Below, piece after piece: positions 10,727 through 19,569 of a DNA stretch of 32,770 nt. Positions within the stretch are counted from its first letter, which is position 1; each line of letters starts with the position of its first letter. Made by a program: the position numbers and the translations under genes. This stretch comes from Gnomoniopsis sp. IMI 355080 (Eukaryota; Ascomycota; Sordariomycetes; Diaporthales; Gnomoniaceae). Below the pieces are notes generated by a model that ran no database searches, had not been told where the DNA came from, and saw only the letters and a program-made list of their open reading frames with translations. Where the stretch lies: the NCBI GenBank assembly GCA_027946555.1, contig JAPEVC010000315.1:1-32770 (forward strand), given 5' to 3'.

Positions 10727-13700
10727 TTACAAGACGATGCCCAACTCGCCTCGATCGATACCTTCCTCCGTCAAGTTAGGATAATATGGCACCATCGCAT
10801 CCGCCTGCATAACATACGCATCATTATACATCCTCCAGAACGGCTGTCTGACCTTGCGGGCTGGGTGGAATAGCCCCGCCCACACGTAATTCATAACCAG
10901 CCCGGGTCCAATCGCCACACGAATTGCCTCAATCGCCTCAATCACCCGATCGATCACGTGGGGGGACTGCTCGTAGGCGTTGGGCAATATGAGATTGAGG
11001 CAGTGGAGCATAGCGTCCTCAAGGCCCAGCCCAACGACGCCGAGGGCGATATGCTTGACAACAGATGCTGCTGTCTGCCGGTGCACCTGATCCCGATCGA
11101 TTAGGGCGTCCTCGAGTAAGGGGACAACGGCGTAGACATAGTCCTTGGCCATTTCGCCGATGTATTCGAAGAGAAAGGAGAGGGATTTGAGCACGCCGGT
11201 GCGAACGTTCAGCTCGGCAACTGAAGCGTATTCATTCATGATGGCGGGGAGGACAGTGAATGGGGCGCAGGTTTCGGCGACGATACCAATAGCCTGTGTA
11301 GGTGTTAATGACCCAATGTATAGTTTGTGAGTTGAATTCGTTTGTACTTACCACAGCGGTATTGACACGACTTTGCCGCTCCTGCACCCTTAAATTCGAC
11401 AACAGTGTGGCCAACACATCCTGCGGTCCGATAGCCTTGGCAATGAATCCAAATGTGTTGTTCGCTGCTCGTCGAATACCCTTCTTATGCGCCTTGAGCA
11501 TGTCGAGCAGTTCAAAGCAGATGCGCATCCACTCGCGCGCATTGACGGACTCAGGCCCGCGATCCGCAATGCGACCAACCAGATCAACCACATTCTCCTG
11601 CACACGCTCGTGTCGATTGCGCAAGATGGGCGTCAGCCGCGGGAGGAGGTCTTTGATAGGAGGCTGCATCTGATTGATACCCACAACGGTAACAATGGAG
11701 CGCAACGCGCCGAGGATAGCACCTAGTACTTCAGGGTATTCTTCACCCAAATACTCGTAGAGCACAATTCCAAGCTTGCCGAGCAGGGCATCCTCGCCGC
11801 ACTGCGCCATGACCATGGCGATGCGCGAAATGAGATCCGCGGCTTGCTGGCGGGTCTGAGCTGTCTTGTTGTTAAGGCGCCAGAGGATCGTGGAGACAAT
11901 CTGGGGAAGGTACGGTTTGGTTCGCGTGCCCAGTGCGTTGACACAGGAGCCAAAGGCGTTGAGCACGACGACGTCCTCGACCGATTGCTCCTGAAACGAG
12001 TGCAGAATTCCATCAATGAGACGCTCCTCGAGACGCTCGCCAATATCCGCTGCCCCCAGAGATGCAACTAGCTTCTCTATAGTCTCGACGGTCATCTTTC
12101 GATAGGCCTCGCTTTCGTCTTTTAGATTACTCACAATCCGCTCCAATATCTCACTGACGCCGACTTTCTGGCCAAGATCACAGGTCGTCTCTACGACTGA
12201 TCTGTAGTTGCGCTTATCAAGAGCCACTCTTCGGACCCAGAAATTTGAGAAGAAGTCGTCCAGCACATGCGACTTGAGGTAACCGGCCGTGACTCCTTCG
12301 GTTTGGGACATCTTGGAGAGCACAGTCAGGACCACACGCCTCATCTCATCATCGGGGCTTTGGAATTCTCGCAGAACCACGTCCATGATTTGTGACGTGT
12401 AATAATTGGCATACTCCTCGTCCATCAAAGGGATAATGAATCCAACCGCCTTGAGGAAAGCCGCCAAGTTCTTTCCCCTTTGTCGCTTGGTCCCCGTCCA
12501 CAGAGGGTTGAGGATGCTGTCGAAGCTCTCGATACCGTAGGGATTGGCGGCTTCTGCCAATGCTGCGGTTGCCAGCGCCGTAACCGTGCGCACCTTGGTC
12601 TGCTCGTCGTTCAGATTGGGCCGGATGCACTCCACCAGATCCGTCAAATGCGGTAGCACAGAGCACCCCATCAAGATAGCAATCTGCTGTACAATCTTGA
12701 CACCCGTGTGCCTAGCCTGCCAGCTCTTCTTGGTTCGAGTGACTGCCCGCAGGAACGGAATGAGGGCTGGAATACCAAGTGCCGAAGCCACCACGGCGAA
12801 GGCGCGAGCTGTGGTATTTCGCACATACTCATCCACGTGGTCAATATCAGGCCGCATGGTGCTGATCATGGTGGAGAGACTAGCTGCTTTGGCCAGATTG
12901 GAGATAATCTCGCGACCCTCCACACGGGCGTAATAGTCTTGATCAATGAGTAGCGGCTCGATCACGACCAGAATCTTGTGCGTATACGGCCTTACTAGTT
13001 CGTCCAGTTTATATAAGACTCTGTCAATGACCTTGACCAGCAAATGTCGTTCCTGGTCTTCTAGAGTGCGCTCCATGAGTAGCGGCAGGATCTGATTGAA
13101 CAGTGGGCCGGCACCAAAGCTTCTCGCATTGTCGGTCAGCTGTCGTAAGGCAGTCTTTCGCATTGGCGGGGTACCATTCTTGATCTTCAATAACAACCGC
13201 ATGATCTTGCGCTCCTTCATCTCCTCCACGCTCAGTTGGTCCTCGTCTACGCTGTCCGTCAGCTTGGAGAAGTACTGCATATCCTCAGGCTTAAAAAATT
13301 GCAGATCGCCTACGCCGGGGATCTCCTTAGGGAGTTGATGGCCTGTCAGGCGTGAAGAATTTGGATCCTGCATCATGAAACCCCCTGCCGGTGCCGGCGT
13401 TTGCATGAGCTTGTGCGCCGGCGCTCGAACAGGGGCATATCCAGGTGGCGGCTCAAGGACTTTGTAACCCTCTGCCTCGCCCGGCAGGAGAGCATCAAGC
13501 TCCTCGTCGCTTATGGCCGCGTTGCGTGCTGATATGTCCGTACCGAGAGCCATAGGAAGCACAGTGCCCTGCGAGGGATGCATTGGCGTGGCAAGACCGG
13601 CATTGCCGATTGGCGTGGCCACAGGCGCCTGGTCCCACCGCGAGCGTTTTTTGGGTACTGCCTCCACGCCCGGTACAGGAATCGCAGGCGCCTCGTCCCA

Positions 13701-14459
13701 CCGGGACCGCTTCTTGGTCTCTGGTGCAGGCGTGGGGGCCTCGGATTCCGTTGTGGTCGCAACGTCCCACCTCTTCTTCCGCTTCCTGCCCGCAGCTGCC
13801 TCGGTCGAGCCGCCCTCTTCATTCTCCTTGTCCGCGGCATCGCTTAGGAGCGCCTTCTGGCCCGCCGCTCCGTCATCATCACCACCATTCTTCATCTTGT
13901 CCTCGATGGCTCTCCGCACCCTCTCTTCCTCACGCTCAATTTCAGCTCTCTCCATGATGTCCCTGTACGTCTCACCATCAACGCCATCGGCTGCGGCGCC
14001 CGCTTGCCTATTCGCAGCGAATGGGTCCGCGCGCGTGGGCGTCAGCACGCGATTAAAACGGCGCTTCTGATAGTCGGTCTCGCGGTCCGTGATGCGCGTA
14101 CTCTTCTCGCCGCGGCCAGCAAGAGGGTCATCTTCCTCGACACCGTCTCCACGGGCGAATTCGTTGATCTGGGCCGCAGTGGCTGTGTACTGGCCCACGA
14201 GGCGGCGCGAGGTATCGTCGCCGTTGGTATCCATGTCGATATCATTGTCATCGTCGAGGCCTGCGGGGATGGAGAGGTGATAACCGGCAAATTTGTCTGC
14301 CTTTGTGTCGTACAGATCCGTGTCCATTGCCTCGGTAAGACTCGCCTTGCTGTCAGAACCATCGCGCTGAGAGTTGAGGTCGCGGCTGCCTTTGCCCTTC
14401 TTGGCGGCGTTGCGCTCGGCCTGCAGCCTGCGAATCTGGTCGAATTCCGAGTCCGACAT
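10727..14459 (-). CDS. SF3B1: Splicing factor 3b subunit 1 (U2 snRNP; Hsh155/Prp10 homologue)
   Basis: SF3B1 is the HEAT-repeat scaffold of the SF3b complex in U2 snRNP. In the nucleus it clamps the U2-branch-site helix during spliceosome assembly. I read two exons, complement of 11352-14459 and 10727-11293, joined in phase 0 across a 58-nt GT..AG intron (11294-11351), giving 1224 residues. The start is the ATG at 14459, beginning MSDSEFDQI; the frame is open 41 codons further upstream, but that part is not conserved-looking. Residues 1-300 are disordered, with basic and TP-rich patches and three RWD motifs (W231, W254, W275) of the ULM type that bind UHM domains. From about 400 to the end are HEAT repeats. 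The residues matching human R625, H662, K666 and K700 are R547, H584, K588 and K622, with exact spacing. The C-terminus matches the family closely. Length lies between yeast Hsh155 (971) and human (1304). Identification is very secure. Confidence 0.97.
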
Positions 14460-15317
14460 GATGAATGGGGTTAGGAGACTACATGTATCGTCTGTGTGCT
14501 TGTCTGAGATGCGCAGGGTGGTGGGCGGATGGACTCGGCGGGTGGTTGTCGAGCTGATGGGCGATGTATAGTACAAAGTCAACGGCTACCGTTGAGACTG
14601 ACGCGAGCCTGGACCTTTCTTGAGAGTGGAAATTTAGCGGCTGAGTGGGTCGGACCTCTCAGCCGGCCCCTGCTGTGTTTGGGAGTTATGATTACCTAAG
14701 TCATACTTCGGAGGTTCCTTGTGTCTACCCTCCTACCACCAAAACTTTTCTAGACTACTAATTTACTCGGGATCTAACCATTTTTGAGTAACACATTATG
14801 CGGCGCATCTGATATAAGGCAATATATCCGCCCTGCATGTACCCTCGTAAGACGTGAACAAAATGCTGCCCGAAAAAGGAGAAATGCAGACACAGTCCAA
14901 GGCCTCCCTCCATGATACTCCTGATTGGCGCCTGTTCCAATATGCCGTGTACCGTAAATCTGCTGATAACCTCGAACATGCCGAAAAAAGCATCTATAAC
15001 CGTTCGTTAATGCTGTGTGCCCTTGAGATCGTGGAAGATTCATTGTAAGACCACTCACGAGAAATTAGAACTATATGTCCGAGCATGCAAAGTGCTTCGA
15101 ATTTTGAACCCCAAGATTTGTCGCTTCTCGCAGAGCTTATGGCCGTTCATCACTCGAGCCTAGAACAGAAGCTGTACCAAAACCAGTGACACTAGAATGA
15201 GGGGAATAGAAAGAAAACAAGTCGTTTAGGGGAGACTCTGGACCGCCCTTACCCTTTCCAATCCGGCTGGCAGCGTCTGCTCAGACATATCACATGCGCA
15301 TTGCTCCCCGCCATCGC
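14460..15317. other. Intergenic region, SF3B1 promoter and Ipa1 3' flank
   Basis: Both flanking genes are on the minus strand, so this should hold the SF3B1 promoter and the 3' flank of the Ipa1-like gene. One plus-strand open frame of 62 codons starts at the ATG at 14863 and ends at 15048. Its last codons run into a GTAAG that could be a splice donor, with a possible acceptor CGCAG near 15132. The resulting short protein has no motif that I recognise, so I do not call it a gene. Confidence 0.5.
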
Positions 15318-16912
15318 CTATAGGCGCTGGAGAAAGCCCACATTCCATGCATCTTCCTGACGTGGGCGCTTCATGGATTTTTCACCAGGAGGCAGGAAAT
15401 CCGTGCTCGTCTGAAGAGTCTCTCGAACGTCTTTGACCACCGCATCAGGCAAATCGATCTCGCCGACAGCCTCGTCTACGGCCTTGGTTTGAAAGAGAAC
15501 CTTGACCGCCTTGACTTTTTGCACGGCGTTACAAGAGAACAAAATGTGAGGGTTCAGTACCCAGACGGTCAGGACTTCCTTGTCATCGCCTTGCAAGACA
15601 ACCATGGCGGAGTTGTCCCGGGCCTGAGTTTCGAGGAGCGCGGCGGCGAGGCATTGAGCGAGGTTGGGCGGGTCGAAGCGGGGCTTGGTGTCTGAGGGAC
15701 TGTCGATGAGGTTGACAGCCCATTTGTACAGGCTGAAGCCGTTCTTTCGGGACTCGAAGTGACCGACCTGCATGCCGCATTGAGCACAGTAGGTCGCCAT
15801 CATACCACCGTGCATGTTGGTCTTTTTGTCATCCTTCTCAACTGATAGGGCATCCATCTGACACCTCAGTCAGCATCCGGAATGATCAACAATTGACGTG
15901 ATAGTTTCAAAGATATGTAACCCGGCGCAATCCAAAAGCGCTCACGACTTTGAACGTTGTCATGAGAAGCCGGGTCGTCGAGACTCTCCACTTGAAGAAC
16001 AGGCGAGCCACACCGCCGAGACGAGGGCTCACAAGGTCCTTGGTAGCCTGCACGAGGCAAGACGAGCGGGAAAACTTCCTCTAGGGCATTTGTATCGGTA
16101 CACTTAGGCATGGTAGAAATCCGATGATTTTTCGCCTGGCGACCTTCCTGATACCCCTTCGATGATTCTTCTGATTAAGGAATGACCAAGGAGATGGAGC
16201 CAGGACGAGTGTTGCTTACCGTAAGGCCGCGGCAATCTTCACTATAGAACAGGAACTTTGTGAGATCGACAAAGCCCACACCACTTTGGGCGGAGATAGC
16301 CGAGTTGGCGCCGTACCCGCGATAGGCAAGCTGATCATCGGAAGGCTTGCTCTGTTCATGGCCTTCACTGTGGCCATAGGAACCACTGTTCTTCTGCTTG
16401 TCACCGTTGGCGGTTGTAGGCTTGTGACAGTGCCAAAATTCCATCATCTCGGCCCAGTTGTCACTAGGCAAGTCTTTCCACTCCTTCAGCTTGTCCTTGC
16501 TGAGTATGACAGTCCGGCACTTGCGGCAGACGATGTCGACATTGACGATGAGGTCGGCGGCGGACCATGGTACACGAAAAATCTCAGCGCCCGTCCTGGC
16601 CGTAGCCTCGGCAGCCTTGGTGACGGCATCAGCGGGCTGAATGCGCCAGCTCAACTTGGTTTGGCCTGGGTTTATTTCCCTGTTGTCGAAGCCGAGGTGT
16701 TCATCTCGAATATCGGAGTCAACCGGGAGAGCCATCTTGGTGGTGACTGTGTCGTGGTAGATATGTAGGGTGTTGGCATCCCTTTCGATCATGACCTTCG
16801 TTTTCCTCTCAGAGGGAGTAGGAAGACTGACGACAATGGATATCTTCTGAAGCTTTGGCAGGTACTCTGCGTACATGTGTGGACGCGCTCCACAATCCTC
16901 AAGCACGGTCAT
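15318..16912 (-). CDS. IPA1: HECT_2-family E2-binding protein (Ipa1/UBE3D homologue)
   Basis: This matches the HECT-like family whose members are yeast Ipa1, needed for mRNA 3'-end cleavage and polyadenylation, and human UBE3D, which binds ubiquitin-conjugating enzymes and supports the CPSF endonuclease. I read two exons, complement of 16220-16912 and 15318-15857, in phase 0, 410 residues. Visible marks: a CRKC pair (C129, C132), a conserved DNW followed by WHCHKP (about 152-164), a GVGFVDLTKFLF strand with EDC just before the splice, a second CxxC pair (YCAQCG, about 254-259), LYKW, and a hydrophobic VWVLNPHILF strand near the C-terminus. The four paired Cys and the CxH fit a metal site. The intron (15858-16219, 362 nt) has a good donor (GTAAGC) and a good CTGAC branch and CAG acceptor, but is unusually long here; a small missed exon inside it is possible. 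A Lys/Arg stretch near the end may be a nuclear signal. Confidence 0.8.
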
Positions 16913-17724
16913 AGTGGAGGAGGGAATTGGTTCCAGGGTCGGCTGGAAGAGTGTGAGCCGCTTTCAGATCTAGAGGAGCCGATGAAGCCTTGGGTGATCA
17001 CACACATTGGTAAAAATCTATGTAGACTGGACAGATGATGAACACTTCTTGACAGACTTTCAATCATACCAAAAAAGATGACATCTGGAGGCTGCTCCCT
17101 TACCAGATGAATTCAAGAGTTGAGCATTCCAGAGTCTGTTTGTGGGAGTCTTAAAGAGGGCGGCGAAGTGGTGGAGGACGCGAAGATGTGGGCGGTTGGC
17201 TCTTTGGAGGAGCCTAGCGATGTTCTTGCCAGACCCCTGTCCCGGGTACCTAGGCCTGGGTATGGTACCTGGAAGACCTCTAAACCCTGCAAGTGCTCGA
17301 TCTACCTAGGTATCTTGCGCTCCTGTCTGCAGGTACCTCCTGTTTACCATACAGTAAATCCATACTCATGTGTTCCGATTTATTTTGATGCATGATTCTA
17401 GTCTAGGCTTCGTCGGGTGCTTTGAGATACTAGCTAATGTTTCGAGAAGAGTTCAACGGTAACTTGCTAGAAGGAACCCCAACCCACCTAGGTAAGTACT
17501 ACCTTGGTATCTTCAAGTCAAGCTATCAACACATATTACCTAGGTATTAATCGCCGTCATTTCACTCTTGCACCCACCTATCTGCATAGGTATGTTGGGG
17601 TATACTTATGCATTTAAGCTAGAGCCAATATTGCCAGCATCTCAATTGTGCATCCGGATCAATGTGGAAAGTTTCACCTGCGCATGCGTTGGAGCTGCCA
17701 TCCAGTCGTATCTGGAGTTTATGT
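16913..17724. other. Intergenic region with TACCTAGGTA palindromes
   Basis: This lies between the 3' end of OGG1 and the start of the Ipa1-like gene, so it should hold the Ipa1 promoter, OGG1 3' sequence and no gene. Open frames here are short and cross several palindromes. From about 17,250 onward the sequence is dominated by variants of ACCTAGGT and GGTACC (see the repeat entry). Confidence 0.6.
17247..17546. repeat. Cluster of ACCTAGGT/GGTACC palindromes
   Basis: Palindromic words occur at 17247-17254 (TACCTAGG), 17303-17312 (TACCTAGGTA), 17331-17338 (AGGTACCT), 17486-17494 (ACCTAGGTA) and 17537-17546 (TACCTAGGTA). Half-sites such as TGGTACCT and CCTTGGTA lie between. The same word occurs singly at 8882 and at the last RPS13 intron acceptor (about 23221). 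I have the impression that the motif is widespread in hypocrealean intergenic DNA; its role is not known to me. Confidence 0.8.
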
Positions 17725-19053
17725 CTACATCCTCCCTCTCTTCCTCGTCAATCTTGCCGCAGACAATGGAACCGGTGGATCTTCCAACTTGACGGCCGCC
17801 TCCACAGTGTCCGCCTTGATAATCCTCTTCCTTTTAAGAGGTGTAGCCACAGGCGTCCCAACTGGCGTTGCCAGAGCAGACTCCTCAACCGTATCTACCT
17901 TGATTGCCTTCGTCTCGGCACGGCCATCCTCTGTGTCCACAACTCGGCCTGAAAATGTCCTCAAGTCCGCCGTAAACAACACCGAGTGAGCCCAACCCGC
18001 TTGGTCACCCCACAACTCTCGGAAGTGATCTCCCACCGCATCATACATGGCTTTTGTGAGCGATTTGTTCTTAGTTTTCCCGCCAAATTTGTAGTCTCGC
18101 ATCGCAATCTGCCATACGTGCGTATCAACCGGCACAGCCTCACCCCAACCTAATCCCATTAGGCAGACGCAGTCGGCAACTTTGGGACCAACGCCTTTGA
18201 GTTGTAGAAGCTGCTCGTGAGCATCCTTGTACGATGACTGCTTCTCAGTACCATTGGAAGCAGAGACCGCACCTTTCCATGCTATGCTAGCTGGGTTCCG
18301 TAGACTCTGCAGCCAGCCCATCGGCCTGTTCTGTGAGATGTCCCGAGCCGTTTGTGCAATGTACTTGGCCCGGTATCCAAAGCCTAGCTCGCGCAGATGC
18401 GCTTCGACACCTGGTGCGGTGAGAGATGTGGGTGTGGGAAAGTCATGCATGGGCTGTTCATCAATAACACCGATATAAGCCCCGTAGTGCAGACATAGCT
18501 TGTGGACCATCTGTGAAATGCGTGAGATGTTGTTATTGCTGCTACAAATGAAACCAACAAGAGCCTCCCATGCGTCTTGGTTGAGTATCCGTACGCCAGT
18601 AAAGCCTGGGGCTCGTTTGCGAAAGTTGGCGTCTGCGGAGGACCATTGCGCGTAGAGAGCGGTGAGCGAATGGGACAGGTTGAAGTACGAGGAGAGAAGA
18701 GCTTCAGTATCGTCTGCTGATGGGGGTTCGGGCGTGTGCTCTTCAGAAGGGAGGGAAGACACAGCAGCAGAAGCAGGAGGTGTCAGAGGTGCGACGAGAG
18801 CGGAGGGCCAGGTGACTCGGTAGTGTAGATGTTGCGGGTCTTGTCTGAGGGAGACAATCCTGCCGTGGAGTACACAGTGCCTGTATAGCTCGTTAGCAAT
18901 GAATGGTTGGTTCAAGAGTGAAGGATTCACAAAATACCACTCGTCACTGATCATCCTCCACCGAAAAGACTGGCCACATCGTAGAGTTGTGTCTATGCAT
19001 AGTTCCGTTAGGCTCAAGGGTAGTTTGCGCCATTCCGAAGTTCTAGATGCCAT
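17725..19053 (-). CDS. OGG1: 8-oxoguanine DNA glycosylase/AP lyase
   Basis: OGG1 removes 8-oxoguanine paired with cytosine and nicks the abasic site by beta-elimination, in base excision repair in nucleus and mitochondria. I read two exons, complement of 18938-19053 and 17725-18880, joined within a Trp codon (W39) across a 57-nt intron, giving 423 residues. The junction restores DEWHCVLHGR, as expected for the family. The N-terminal OGG domain starts at CGQSFRW. The helix-hairpin-helix GPD domain has SSNNNI (about 152-157), the hairpin GVGPKVADC with catalytic Lys about 272, and VPVDTHVW with catalytic Asp about 291, then WAHSVLFTADLR. A C-terminal tail of about 80 residues ends in KRKR and RKRGR clusters that look like nuclear signals. 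The chosen ATG at 19053 has a good context (G at -3, G at +4). The frame is open upstream to another ATG at 19182, which may give a longer form. Confidence 0.95.
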   Translation of the reverse strand: MASRTSEWRKLPLSLTELCIDTTLRCGQSFRWRMISDEWYFVNPSLLNQPFIANELYRHCVLHGRIVSLRQDPQHLHYRVTWPSALVAPLTPPASAAVSSLPSEEHTPEPPSADDTEALLSSYFNLSHSLTALYAQWSSADANFRKRAPGFTGVRILNQDAWEALVGFICSSNNNISRISQMVHKLCLHYGAYIGVIDEQPMHDFPTPTSLTAPGVEAHLRELGFGYRAKYIAQTARDISQNRPMGWLQSLRNPASIAWKGAVSASNGTEKQSSYKDAHEQLLQLKGVGPKVADCVCLMGLGWGEAVPVDTHVWQIAMRDYKFGGKTKNKSLTKAMYDAVGDHFRELWGDQAGWAHSVLFTADLRTFSGRVVDTEDGRAETKAIKVDTVEESALATPVGTPVATPLKRKRIIKADTVEAAVKLEDPPVPLSAARLTRKRGRM

Positions 19054-19569
19054 GACTTGGCGAAAAAGCAGCTGCAAGCAAGACCATGTATCTGCCAAAG
19101 TAGTAATACCTTGTAATACCTTTCTCAAAACTCCCTGAATTGCGAATGGGAAGAAGTCGGCCTTGCCACTTGAGCCTCGCATGAAGATGATAGACCCACT
19201 AGCCTCTTGGTGAGCGTTGCAGGGGTTGCAGGGCTAGTCCCGAAGAAGTCTGGTGCAAGTTGCCCGAAATTCAGCCTCCAATCGAGCAGTTGGATTTTGG
19301 AGACAGCAAGAACCTGGCTGGTTTACGCAGTCTTGGTATCTCTTGCCCACCCCGGCGTCTTTCTGATCAGCAACAACACCAAGCTATCAAGCTTTTAAGC
19401 TGTTACTTGGAGCACTACTGCTCTGCCATTGTACCACTGCCACGGTTGTAGTCGCCTTTTCAGCGTAAGTTATTCAGAGTGCCTGCACCGCAAGACAATC
19501 CACCGACTAACACAGCTTGCGGCAGGCCTCTTCCTCTCCAAGCTCTGGCACTCGGGTCCTCTCCTGATT
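19054..19569. promoter_or_regulatory. Divergent promoter region of OGG1 and U2AF large subunit
   Basis: The two genes start 516 bases apart and face away from each other, so this region must serve both. On the plus strand a likely 5'-leader intron of U2AF lies at 19465-19515 (51 nt): donor GTAAGT, branch GACTAAC, acceptor CACAG. On the minus strand, 19054-19182 is an in-frame open extension of OGG1. I see no clear TATA box. Confidence 0.65.

Noticed and set aside
10596..10784. Possible FHA domain (VGSDQCSSQHAIIK)
   Set aside because: Only one short stretch resembles the FHA core. The conserved Gly-Arg before it is missing, and neither splice option gives a sensible upstream frame. Kept only as part of a low-confidence finding.
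13513..14474. Plus-strand frames of 185 and 156 codons opposite the SF3B1 N-terminal region
   Set aside because: They are shadows of the GC-rich coding frame of SF3B1 on the other strand, low in complexity and without motifs.
14863..15048. Small plus-strand open frame between SF3B1 and the Ipa1-like gene
   Set aside because: It could be spliced to a short second exon, but nearly every frame in this stretch looks equally plausible. No motif or conservation is visible, so I do not list it as a gene.
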